A stretch of DNA of 64,000 nucleotides. Source: Agapanthus africanus (lineage: Eukaryota; Streptophyta; Magnoliopsida; Asparagales; Amaryllidaceae). Position 1 is the first letter of the stretch, and the number at the start of each line of letters is the position of its first letter. The stretch lies in the NCBI GenBank assembly GCA_030015575.1, contig CM057338.1, positions 135,495,546-135,559,545 on the forward strand. Reading direction: 5' to 3'. Positions 10,613 to 21,155 of the stretch are shown here, one piece after another. The notes under the pieces are model-generated. The model was not told the DNA's origin. It made no database searches and saw nothing but the letters and a program-made list of their open reading frames with translations. A program made the translations under genes and the position numbers.

Positions 10613-11916
10613 CAAATGACCGAGCAAGCAGCCCTTCAAATAGAGGAAGAAGAAAAGGTCAAGGATTGGAGGGAAGTCTTCATAGATTACTTTAAGTCCC
10701 AACGAACGCCCAAAAATGCTTCATCTAGATTTCAGTTCATGAAACGGGTTTTATCATTCGCCTTCGTCAATGATACTCTATATAAGAGATCATTTGACTG
10801 CCTATGTTTAAGATGTCTAGGGCCAGAGGAAGCAAAGAAAGTCGTCCAAGAAATAGACGACGGACTCTGCGGTTCTCATTAAGCTGAGCCAAAGTTGAAG
10901 ATGAAGATAAAATGAATGGGCTATTTTTGGCCCATGATGATTCAGGATTGCATCGAATATGCGAAGCAGTGTCACTCGTGCCAAATTCACGGGGACTTCA
11001 TACATCAGCACCCAAATCCGTACCCAACAATGGCCAGCTGGCCGTTCGAAATGTGGGGAACCGATATAATTGGCCCTATTGAACTGGCATCATCTAAAGG
11101 ACACCGGTTTATACTAGCAACAACAGACTATTTCTCTAAGTAGGCAGAAGCAGTACCGCTAAGCGAGGTGAAGACAGAGAATATTCTCCATTTCTTTAAA
11201 ACCCATGTCATATATCGATTCGAGACTCCATGATGGATAATCTCGGATAATGGGCCGGCTTATAGAAGCCACAAAATAAACTGTTTCGCACAGTAGCATA
11301 AAATAGATTGGAGATACTCTTCAATCTATAATTCTCAGGCCAATGGTCTAGCCGAACCCTTTAACAAGACCTTGACCAAAGTTATAAAAAACAGTGTCCA
11401 GAAACAAAAACAAGTACTAGCACAAAAGGCTATATGAAGCTCTTTGGGGATACTGAAAAACGTTCAAGACGACCACAAATACAACACCATACATACTGGT
11501 GTTTGGTGCTGAAGCAGTGCTCCCACTGGAGATAGAACCACCCTCTTTACAAGTGGCAGTTTAATACGAGCCGACAGATGAAGAAAATACTCATTTTAGG
11601 CTTGAGGATCTCGATGGAAACCCGCCTTATAGCACAACAAAATCTAGAAGCTTATAAGGTAAGGATTACCCGATCATATGAAAGCCTGGCTAAGCTGAGA
11701 ACATTCCGCCAAGACGAACTCATGCTGGTTATCAAAAGACCAATGATTTCCAATCGTGCAAAATGGGGAAAGTTCGAGCCAAATTATGAAGGTCTGTACA
11801 TTATAGATAAAGTCTACCAAGGTGGAGTCTACTTGCTTATGAATATGCATGGCGAAAGACTATTCCGGCCAAAAAACGGCCGATTCCTCAAAAATACCAC
11901 GTTTGAGAAGTCATGA
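10613..11916 (+). pseudogene. Tat-lineage integrase, decayed
   Basis: This follows RNase H in the same orientation. The linker (DWREVFIDYF) and LYKRSF / LRCLG motifs precede a zinc-binding region (CGSH, then CHSCQ), the first catalytic segment (WGTDIIGPIE), the second (ISDNGPAY) and a C-terminal strand-rich domain (GKFEPNYEGLY, GGVYLL) in the ORF 11578-11916. It is interrupted by a stop after CGSH (10880), at 11141, 11231, 11294 and more. The order RNase H then integrase is that of Ty3/gypsy. The protein cannot be made intact; it dates the host element as old. Confidence 0.85.
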
Positions 11917-12002
11917 CTTAGATCAATGGTAGATGACGACACTTGTATCCGCTCGCTATCTTTCTAAGTCAGAATTTTGAAAGTAGTACAAAAAAAGCCT
12001 CG
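11917..12002 (+). other. Start of Tat 3' noncoding region
   Basis: Short stretch after the integrase with no coding signal; it leads into the tandem repeats. Confidence 0.6.
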
Positions 12003-12152
12003 TCGCCCCAAACACGGCGATATTGGACCGAGACGTCCCTAAACTAGCGCGTTCCCCCCAAACACGAGAATGCTGGACCGAAAAGTATTTAAACTGAAAA
12101 ATCGCCCCAAAATACGACAATAATGGACCGTTATGTCCTTAAACTAACACGT
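12003..12152 (+). repeat. Three ~50-bp tandem repeats in Tat 3' region
   Basis: Units begin near 12003, 12051 and 12102 and share the pattern CGCCCCAAAC, then TGGACCG, then TAAACT. Satellite-like repeats between pol and the 3' LTR are a known feature of Tat/Ogre elements. Confidence 0.8.
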
Positions 12153-12428
12153 TTTGCCCTACGGTAAATCTCTTTATTGACCATCGTAAACAATCCACGG
12201 GCATAAACAATTTATAGCTTTCCCACGTCCTACATGATGCGGTCCTTCCGTAAAGATCGGGGTCTACAGCTAATGGTGCGTTATCTTATGGGCCGCCTAA
12301 AAAAAGGTATGTCCACAAGTAAAATGGGCACGGATGAAAACCCGAAAGAGCGCCGTGAGTAAAAACAGCAGGACTACCGGCGAGCTAGTGGAAACTCGAA
12401 AGGGCGCGAATTCGTTAAAAAAAATGCA

Positions 12429-12945
12429 TTTGTAAAGTCCTCACGACTTTGTAAGGAGAAAACGCCTGCGTGAGATCCTTAGGACTCACAAAGGAGAAAC
12501 ACACTTAGGAATCCATACAATTCCTAAGGAGAAAATGCATTTACGAGATCCTCACGACTCGTAAGGAGAATATACCCTCTATAAGACCCTCCGGGTTATA
12601 GAATTCAAAAACCTTAGGTTACAAGGATCCAGACCTGCTCTTAAGCCACCAAAACCCTACAAAGTTTTTCTGCCCTATAAGCGGTCCAATATAGACTCTT
12701 GTATACAATCTACATGCATAAATAAATATATTCTCCACTAAGTCTCGCAAATGGCGAGAAATATCCCTATTTGGTGAACAGCTACTTGTAAGTCCTCTCA
12801 ACTTACAAGGATAAAACACTCTTATAAGATTCATACGATTTACAAGAGAAAACACATTTGGGAATCCTCATGATTCTTGAGGAGAAAATACACATATGAG
12901 ATCCTCACGACTTATAGGGACCTTTATGAGACCCTTACAACTCAT
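12429..12945 (+). repeat. Array of variable-stem hairpins (Tat 3' region)
   Basis: About ten units at a 36-37-bp step, each a stem of 5-9 bp, a 7-11-base loop often ATCCTCACGA, and a linker like AGGAGAAAA. Examples: CTTAGGAAT/ATTCCTAAG (12504-12528), TTACGAG/CTCGTAA (12541-12564), TCTATAA/TTATAGA (12578-12602), CTTGTAAGT/ACTTACAAG (12785-12809), TGGGAATC/GATTCTTG with G-U pairs (12859-12879). Stem sequence differs between units but pairing is kept. A non-array insert at about 12625-12780 splits the series. Confidence 0.8.
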
Positions 12946-13017
12946 CAAGTCAACAAACCTTAGTCGACATGATCCTTACCCTATTTATTAAGCCACCTTT
13001 GTTCAAATCGATAAAGA

Positions 13018-13185
13018 CAAATGATGATTCGCTCCTGGAAATATCACAGTTGTAGCAATACTGATTCCTAAATAGATGTCAAACTCTAAGTTCTCTCACG
13101 GCAAATGATGATTCGCTCCTGGCAGCATTCCAGTTGTAGCGATACTGATGCCAAAATTGGTATCAAAACCTAAGTCCCTGACGCG
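13018..13185 (+). repeat. 84-bp tandem duplication in Tat 3' region
   Basis: Two units, each starting CAAATGATGATTCGCTCCTGG, at 13018 and 13102. Confidence 0.85.
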
Positions 13186-13189
13186 CCAC

Positions 13190-13399
13190 AAAATCAGCGA
13201 GTAAAAAAATGCATATAAAATAGCCGAAATGATGGGGCAATTTGCAATAAAAATCAGCGAGTAAACATATTCATAAGAAACATTCGAATGGTTTGGGCAA
13301 CTCGCAATAAAAAAAGTAGCGAGTAAAAATAAAAAATGACATAGCCGAAATGATTGGGCACCATGAAAAATAGCCGAAATGATTGGGCAATCGCTACTT
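13190..13399 (+). repeat. 60-bp tandem repeats in Tat 3' region
   Basis: AATCAGCGAGTAAA recurs at exactly 60-bp spacing (13192, 13252), then a diverged unit near 13315 and a partial one. TAGCCGAAATGATTGGGCA is shared. AGTAGCGA (13315) and TCGCTACT (13391) are perfect inverted arms closing the block. Confidence 0.8.
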
Positions 13400-13559
13400 T
13401 CGCGATATAAAACCTGAAAAGATAGAGCATCGCGGAAATAAATAATAAAATGAAATTTTTCTGCTCTGCAAGCAGTTCCATACTGACTCTTGTATACAAT
13501 CCATGGACACAAATGAAAGGGAAACATATTTTTCTTACCATACTTCATCAAAAGAAGAA

Positions 13560-14150
13560 CAGAGTCTTGACGACACATATACAGCCTAAAGATTATTTGG
13601 ACGTCCTTCTTACTCCAGTAAAGTACAAACGCGACAAAGACCCAAGGGTCAACTAAAAGTGGAGTGACGACAAAATTCTAGCTCCACATCTCGATGGTAA
13701 CATCTACAGTCTAGAGATCATCTTGGCGTTCCTCCTCATTCTAGCAGGGTGTGGACGCAACTATCAAATGAAATTGGAGAAATGACATATTCCTCACTCC
13801 AGACCTCGATTGCGATACATGCAGCATAGAGATCACACAGATGTTTTCCCGGCTTCAGCAAAGAATCAGTACGACATCATCAAAGAAAAAACGAAGTGAC
13901 GGTATATTCCTAGCTCGGGTCTTGACAGCAACACATACAAAGCCTAAAAATCATTGGAGATCATCCCACCCCAGAAAGGTGCGGTCATGACTCATCAGAG
14001 CTTCAAATTAAGCCTAATCTTAAGTAAAAAGAGCGACGGAAAATACCTAACGCTTGTTCTTTCGACGGTAATACGGATACTCCAACCTAAGAAGATTACT
14101 TGAAGACGTCTTGTCTGGTCTCAGAAGGGATCAGAGACATGACAGTCGTG
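13560..14150 (+). repeat. Degenerate ~115-150-bp repeats in Tat 3' region
   Basis: Five diverged units starting near 13566, 13691, 13806, 13920 and 14071, each with the shape CGAYRRYAACAYATACAGCCTAAAGAT. The block ends in a G-rich stretch (GTCGTGGGGCTACTCGAG) just left of the B2 insertion. Confidence 0.65.
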
Positions 14151-14175
14151 GGGCTACTCGAGCAGCAAGCTAAGG

Positions 14176-14180
14176 GACTA
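14176..14180 (+). other. Left target-site duplication of B2
   Basis: gacta precedes the B2 5' LTR; gactg follows the 3' LTR at 58327-58331. The 4 of 5 match fits an old insertion. Confidence 0.7.
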
Positions 14181-14699
14181 TGATTAGTAAAAAATATTGC
14201 ATATTTGTATGGGCATTTTCCCTACTATTATTAACTAATAAAAGGTGTTAATTATAAATAAAGAATATATGTGGGTTTATTTGTAAAAATATTATTGTCA
14301 TATATTTCTTCATTTATGATTAAAATAATTAGGGAAAATATATGCATATAAAACATAAATAAGATTATTCATATTACAATATGCATATCATATCAAAATA
14401 TTCCTAATCAATATTCTTAAGATATCATATCATATAAATGGTTAGAATAATATCTCAAAAATAACAAATGCTATTAACAATTTGATTTGAGATATTATGC
14501 AGGTATTACCTCAGAAATCCAAGTAGGAGATCCATATCAAATCGGATTACAAAACCGAATCTGCTAAATATTATATGCAAATGGAAGAATATAGCAACGA
14601 CAGAGACTAAGAGCAATATTTTCAGAATCTTTGTATCAAGAGGATCTCCAAATAACGAGAGAAAAAGCCAGAAAATCCCAAGTCACAAGCCCACCATAT

Positions 14700-14747
14700 G
14701 GCGGCGGATCCGAGTTAATAGGGGGTTAGGGCGGCGGTTCCGCGGTC
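14700..14747. repeat. GC-rich palindrome pair in B2 5' LTR
   Basis: GGCGGCGGATCCGAGTT and GCGGCGGTTCCGCGGTC separated by a short AT/G spacer; same module as in LTR-B1 and LTR-A. Confidence 0.75.
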
Positions 14748-14837
14748 AGGTAGTGGCCGCAGGATCTAAAAATTTAGGGGCATGATTGTAATATCACATA
14801 CTCCAATATGGAATCTAGGGTTTCTACTTTCAGAGAC

Positions 14838-14845
14838 TATATAAA
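14838..14845 (+). promoter_or_regulatory. Probable TATA box of B2 5' LTR
   Basis: TATATAAA followed by GGACCGAGAG, at the same place as in the other B LTRs. Confidence 0.7.
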
Positions 14846-15726
14846 GGACCGAGAGCTATGCATTCCAAAATCATCTAATCATCAAACTACCTATCCATTG
14901 AAGAATCGATTAAGATCTAGCGAGCAAACTAGGGTTTTGTAAATTACTTTTTCAACGAGCAACTTTTGTAATGCACTTGTAAATCAATAAAGGTAGTTCT
15001 TTCTTTTAATTTTTCTGTGTTTACTTTCCTCATTTATTTTCTGCAATTCCTTTCTGCATTTACTTTCTGCATTACTTTCTGCAATTTTAATTTTAATTAT
15101 GGGTTATGTATTCTTTCACCTTTCTTCTACTTTGCTAATATCCATGAGTGAGTAAATTCTTGCTTGTTAGGGTTTGTAAGATATGATAGAATAATGGATG
15201 AACAATACATCTTCAACACTCTTCAAAGTTTTAATTTTTATAAATTTTAGTAAATTAAATATTAACCCTCTTATCGGGCGCGCTATCAATTTATGATAGT
15301 CACGACCACGATTTGAGATTCGTTAATAATTGTTTTGTTAAGGGCTTAAGAAGAATATGGATCAAGAGAAAGACGAGGGTCAGTAGAGAGAAACCCTAAT
15401 TCCCTATAAGAACCCTAATCCACATTCATCGCTATTTCTCTAGTATTAAATAATTAAAAGACAAAAAGAATTATTTTTAAAATTTCATCCATTAACTACT
15501 AAATCCTCTAAACCCTACAAGCCCTTATATTATAAACCTTTCAAACCTTCTTAATAATAAACAATAACAATTCCATTTTTCTTTTATCAACTCGTCTAAA
15601 ACAAGAAAAGCGGCTCACTGCTTCTTTGTGGACAACCCGTACTCACTATCGGCTAGCTATTGCGACACCGTTATTGATTGAGGTAATTTAGAACACACAT
15701 AGACACACTTTCACGAACCAATCAAA

Positions 15727-15743
15727 TGGATCTGTTGCCGGGA
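15727..15743 (+). promoter_or_regulatory. Degenerate primer-binding site of B2
   Basis: TGGATCTGTTGCCGGGA two bases after the LTR. The GTTGCCGGG core matches the tRNA-Asp primer site, but four of the first seven bases differ. Confidence 0.6.
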
Positions 15744-16039
15744 AAAACGGTCGTAATATTTTTCTTGTTATTCGGGTTCATTTCTAATATAAAACCAGGG
15801 AAACATAAAAATAATAATAATAAACTGCATTTTGTATTTTTAATGATTTTTTTGCGAGTTTTGCGAGAAATATGAAGCACTTTGAGCGAACCAACAGAAA
15901 TTCAGAGACTATCAAATAGGAGTAGAGGAGTATTGGAGTGCGGTGCCAAATTTTTAAGGAGAGATTTCATTAATAGGCGGCGGAACCGCGACCCAAAAGT
16001 GCTTTTGGCGGTGGAAGCGTAGCAATAGTGGGGAGTTAA
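15727..16039 (+). other. B2 leader, first piece
   Basis: Noncoding. It holds the palindrome module at 15976-16022 (GGCGGCGGAACCGCGACC and a weaker partner), as in the A1 and A2 leaders. It is cut at about 16040 by a reverse-oriented copia LTR. Confidence 0.65.
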
Positions 16040-17860
16040 TGGAAGTCGATGTCGTGCACCCCGCGGGTTCGCGGGGAGGCGGAATACGCAAAAAACGATT
16101 TTTACGGGCTTCGCAACACCGACTTGAATCCAGGATCGACTATAAATCCTAGCTAGCATAACTACCATGAGCCATAAGGTTTAACTACTCGGAAGAAAGT
16201 TATACCTCGTAGTATCAAGTCCTTCGGGTCTTCTTGTTCTCCTACTCATCGTCTTAAGCTCCTCGAAGAGTGTACGGATCGTGTCTCCTCGTCGAGCTCC
16301 TCGAGTCGAAGATGATCCACCCGAGAGTCTATACTTTAAACTCCAACCTCAAACTTGAGGTAACTAGGGTACCTAGTGTGCTAATCTAAGTAGTTTAGAG
16401 GATGTAGAGAGTGATTATGGATTTTTTAGTCTCAAGAACCCTAGGTTTCTCAGCACATGAGAAAATTAGGGTTTGAGGAAGAAGAAGAGAGCTCTTGAGG
16501 AGAGAGAGAGTGTTGAAGATAAAAATGAAATGAAGATGGCTAAGTCTTGTGATGAATGAAGCATACAATAATTCATAAATGGAAATATCAAGCATGCTTC
16601 AATAGTCACTAGATGAGTCATCCCATGAGTTACTACAAGTATCCATGCTTCATTTAATGAGAAACCACACCCCTTACCTCCACCTCATTAACCATTTAAC
16701 ATAAATAGTAATACAATAAATGAGGTGTCCTCTTCTAGAAGAATTTTTCCACAAATTACAAGAATACCCCTCACCGTATATACATACCCGTATCCGTATT
16801 CCGAAAAATACTAATACAAAGAGACGAAACAATCCGATAATCTAATACTAGGATCCGACTTAAACCAAAGCCCACTAGTATAATCCGTACGAACATGATC
16901 CGTACACAAGTACAAGTATATGTTCGAAGCCTGTCATAAAACCATACGACCTCTACATCGTTTCACCCGAGCAAGGAAACCCTCTGTGTGGGACTCTAAA
17001 GACTCGACAGTACGCTGGAAGTGGGTTTAACCACAAGTACGTCAGCGGTACTAGCTGTACGTAACGGCTTTCCAGGTATCTGTCGATAAGAAGGTCAATG
17101 AGCAAACTCATCCGAACTCCTACTGAGCCTATCTGTGACAATCTCCATACAGTCCGGTCTGCTTGTCTAAGAGTATCGCATATCAGGTTTAGGGGTGGTA
17201 GCCGTCAGACCTCTAATAGCGCAATAAGTCATGCTGGAGTAGAGCCCAAAACACCCTAAGAAACTACTGGAGTACCTACCGGTAAATCTCGCTTGCCCTG
17301 GCCCGGGACTTTATGTAATGGATTTTCGAACACAACGCGATACCAACCCCCAATACCGGGAGAGACGAATCCTATGTAATCACTACTGCCTCCTAGTGCT
17401 TCGGGACTGCACCTAACTCTACCTGTTTGCACGACTCTTATGAGCCATGGTAGGGTAGTAACTAAAGAACAGCGGGAACACACTTGAGGCTTAATAGCGA
17501 TGTCAAGTCAACGAACTATGTTGTACTCATGTCACCTGTGAACTGCTACTTGACGATTGGCATAGTACCAACCAACAGTTCCCTATGAGTCCGTCCAGTG
17601 TAACTCATAACCCAATGAGCACCTGCATACTATCTCCAGTATGCCATACTAATGGCTGTGGGACAGACCATCTCCCCTGCTGGGATGAGAAGCGTATACA
17701 TTAGTCTACTCTGGTGTTTCGATACACTGTCTCGATAATCGTACGACTAGAGACCTGTATATGTGCTTATAGAATACCCAGCCCCCACTAGCGTGACTGC
17801 CATCGCAACGATGGTAGTCAAGCTAAGATCCTAAGGGCTCTATCAATATGTATTAGCGAT
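16040..17860 (-). repeat. Degenerate copia LTR fragment
   Basis: On the minus strand this aligns, with many changes, to the copia LTRs at 20058-34219 and 49114-51333: shared landmarks are GATAGAGCCCTTAGGAT near 17830, ACACTGGACGGACTC near 17600, TTCGTCTCTCCCGGTA near 17360 and GGATCATCTTCG near 16310. It lacks about 130 bp of the LTR start, where the LINE tail abuts. I see no internal copia sequence, so it is a truncated solo LTR or fragment, older than the complete copia copy. The 1.8 kb has no coding signal. A 7-bp GC hairpin lies at 16059-16076. Confidence 0.75.
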
Positions 17861-19917
17861 ACAACAACAACAACAACTAAGCCTTTTATCCCAAGCATAT
17901 GGGGTAGGCTACATAAACCAACATGAGAAGCACGTCAGGTCCAGCACATGAATCCTCCGCCTCCACTTACTCATTTCGAACAATATACTTTCATTGAGTC
18001 CTTTGGCAACCATATCGTTTCGTATCACCTCCATCCATATTTTCTTCGGTCTCCCTTTTGCCCTTTTGCCATTGCCCATATCGAGAGTATCTACTCGTCG
18101 AACCGGTGCTTCCATAGGTCTGCATTGCACATGACCAAACCATCTTAGCCGGTTTTTCCGCATCTTCTCCTCCACAGGTGCTACACCAACTTTTGCACGA
18201 ATATCCTCATTTCGCACCTTATCTTTTCTAGTGTTACCGTACATCCAACGAAGCATGCGCATCACCGCTACGTGCATCTTCTGTGTATGATGCTTCTTAG
18301 GAGCCCAGCATTCTGTACCATATAATAAGGCAGGCCGAATAGCGCTCCGATAAAACTTCCCTTTCAATTTTAACGGAAAGTTACGATCACACAAAATCCC
18401 TGTTGCACTCCTCCATTTCAACCAACCAGCTTAGATCCTTTGATTAATATCACTATCGATCTCCTCATTCTTTTGGATGATGGAACCTAGATATCTAAAC
18501 TGGTCGCTCGGTGATATCTCTTGCCCTTCCAATGTTATACCAATATGGTTTTGATTTCTCTGGTTACTAAATTTGCGATGCGTATATGCTGCCTTGGACC
18601 TGTTCAATCTGAATCCCCGAGATTCCAATGTTTGCCTCCATAATTCCAATTTGGCATTAACCCTTGCTTTCGTCTCATTTACTAGAACAATATCATCAGT
18701 GAATAGCATACACCAAGGTACCTTATCTTGGATAGTTCTAGTAAGCTCATCCATCACGATGGTAAACAGGAATAGACTCAATGCAGATCCTTAATGTAAA
18801 CTAATTGTAATCAGAAAATCGCTCGTTAAGCCGCCGCAAGTTCTGACATTTGCCACTGCTCCATCGTACATATCCTTGATTATGTCAATATACTTGACGG
18901 GGACCCCCTTCTTCATCATTGTCTCCCATAATACCTCTCTAGGTACCTTGTCGTATGCTTTTTCTAAATCAATAAACATCATATGCAAATATCTTCTCCT
19001 CTCTCGAAAATGCTTGACAAGTTGACGAAGCAAATGAATAGCCTCTATCGTCGATCGTCCAAGCAAGAACCCAAACTGGTTCTCTGTTATCTTAATATCC
19101 TTCCTTAGCCTGTGTTCAATCACTCTCTCCCAAAGTTTCATGGTGTGACACATAAGTTTTATTCCACAGTAGTTTGAGCAACTTTGAATGCCACCCTTGT
19201 TCTTGTAGATAGGTACAAGAATACTTTTCCTCCATTCATTTGGCATTTTTTTGTCTGCCAAATCTTATTAAACAGATCTGTCAGCCATTTAATGCCTATT
19301 TCTTCTAAGCATCTCCAAATCTCGATAGGAATCCCGTCAGGACCAACCGCTTTTCTTAAACTCATTCTGTTCAAAACTTCTTTAACCTCAGGTAGTCTTA
19401 TTTTTCACATGAAATCACGGTTTATATCTTGAGATTGAATGACGAGTCCATCCAAATTCTTAGTAAAGCTCTCATTGAACAATTTGTCAAAATAATCTCT
19501 CCATCTTTCCTTGATATCCTCATCTCGAACTAAAACCTTCTGATTTTCATTTTTGACACGCTTTAACGCACATAAGTCTCTAGTCTTCCTTTCCCGCATC
19601 CGAGCAATCCGGTATATATCATTTTCAGCCTCTTTAGTGTCTAATTTCTCATACATTTCCTTATAGACCTTAGATTTAGTTTCCCGAACAGCTTTCTTAA
19701 CTTCCTTTTTAGCCATTTTAAACTTCTCAAATCTCTCCACATCTCTACTTTTCTTCAAATCTTTATAAGAATCCCTTTTAATTTTAATAGAAGTCTTTAC
19801 TTCATTCCACAGTGATGTGTCCTTAGATGGTGGAGCACCACCTCTCGACTCACCAAGTAGATCTCTAGCTACCTTCTTGATACAACCAGCCATTTTGTTC
19901 CATGTTCTGTCTGAATC
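17861..19917 (-). mobile_element. RTE-clade LINE, 5' truncated
   Basis: On the minus strand the 3' end reads GGGATAAAAGGCTTAG followed by (TTG)n at 17861-17877, the typical tail of plant RTE LINEs. RT fragments precede it. The endonuclease domain expected upstream is missing and the 5' end at about 19917 joins directly to B2 leader sequence, which fits ordinary 5' truncation during target-primed reverse transcription. Confidence 0.88.
17909..19917 (-). pseudogene. LINE reverse transcriptase, broken into several frames
   Basis: Minus-strand pieces, in order: 19405-19917 (basic pre-RT region, KKEVKKAVRETKSK), 19159-19374 (KAVGPDGIPIEIW), 18791-19261 (RT fingers/palm: PIYKNKG, NYCGIKLM, ITENQFGFLLGRST, MMFIDLEKAYDKVPR), 18431-18781 (palm core FTDDIVL, in place of the usual FADD, then the thumb with SDQFRYLGSII) and 17909-18421 (C-terminal region with NRLRWFGHVQ and the RRVD / KGRPKKIW motifs common in plant LINEs). 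Frameshifts and stops separate them. It copied its own RNA at the insertion site; this copy is dead. Confidence 0.88.
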
Positions 19918-20057
19918 ACCAAGGAGAGTCGTGGGTAATCTATTACTTATCTGCATTTCTCTTGTGGTGTCTAAGACAAGCGAGACTAAGAAAAGTGGTT
20001 TACTTAATTAGGCCCACAATTTCGGTGATTCATATAGCGGATACCTCCCACTGACCT
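19918..20057 (+). other. B2 leader, second piece
   Basis: GTCGTGGGTAATCTATTAC and TTAATTAGGCCCAC match the A2 leader read on the minus strand (41175-41260) in the corresponding order. The last five bases, gacct (20053-20057), are the left copia target-site duplication. Confidence 0.75.
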
Positions 20058-21155
20058 TGTTAGTAATATGTATGCCCTAGAGGCCATTACTGTACATACG
20101 ATGCTTATTGTAGTGGATACTTAGACATATATAGGGAGGACTTTCTTGCTCGACATGAAAGTATGCTATCTGGTTGCTCTTTATCTTAACATGTACATTG
20201 ATTATCTCTATAATACATGTTGATAAAGCCCTTAGGATGAGTACTTGACTACCAGGATTATGATGTAGATCATACTAGTGAGGACAGAGTAGTCGACAAG
20301 TACATCCTTCAAATGTTCCTAGTCGTGGGAGTATCAAGACAGGGTATCGATACTCCAGTATAGACTAGCGTATACGCTTCTTGACCAATATGATGGGCGA
20401 TGAATGATCCCATATCCATTGGTGTTTGACATCAGAGAAGGTATGCAGGTGCTCAGTGGAGACTGGGTACACTGGACGGACTCGCCGAGAACTCCCAGAT
20501 GGTATTATACCTCACGTCAGATGGCAGTTCTCTGGTGACACTGGTACAGGTTAGTCTGTAGACCCGAGATCGTCATAGAGTCTTGTGTGATTCCCACTGT
20601 GCTTTGATTTCCACCTTACCACGTTCAAGAGAACGTGCAAAAAGATGGCTTTTGGGTACAGTCCCGAGTCACATGGAGGCAATGAGCAATAGGAGGGGTT
20701 TCGTCTCTCCCGGTATAGGGAGTTGATGTTGCGCTATGCTCGATTGGCCATAACAGGAAATCCCTGACCAGGGTTGCAGAGATCTACTAGTAAGTGTTAT
20801 CAGTAGTTTCTCGAATTGTTATGAACCTTGCATCGGCATGACTTATCAGGCTATTGGGGTCTGACATTATACCACCCCAGGTCGTGATATGCGACATATC
20901 AGACGAAGAGACCGGACTGTACGGTAGTGTTACTGATTGGATTCGCAGGAGTACGAGCAGGCTTGCTTGTTGATCTTCTGATCGCTCAATACCCGGGTGG
21001 CCGTTATGTTTAGCAGACCGCTTGCGGCTTGTGGGTGTTTGATATGATCATCACCTACTGCCGGCGTATTGATGAGTCTTTATAGTCCTACACAGAGGTT
21101 TCCTAACTCAAGCGAAACGGAGTAGGAGCGTATATGTGATATGTGCGGGACTGAG
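20058..21155 (+). repeat. Copia 5' LTR, left part
   Basis: It starts TGTTAGTAATATGTATGCCC and aligns with 49114-50212. It is interrupted after ctgag (21151-21155) by the LARD and resumes at 33092. Confidence 0.92.

Larger units (their letters stand above)
14181..15724 (+). repeat. B2 5' LTR
   Basis: It starts TGATTAGTAAAAAATATTGC, ends CCAATCA, and aligns with 56781-58326 and 8555-10052. It contains the palindrome pair at 14700-14747 and TATATAAA at 14838. Confidence 0.9.

Noticed and set aside
12429..12945. CRISPR-like array (36-bp step, palindromic units)
   Set aside because: Units lack an invariant repeat and true spacers, the variation is inside the stems, and the context is a plant retrotransposon. 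No cas genes.
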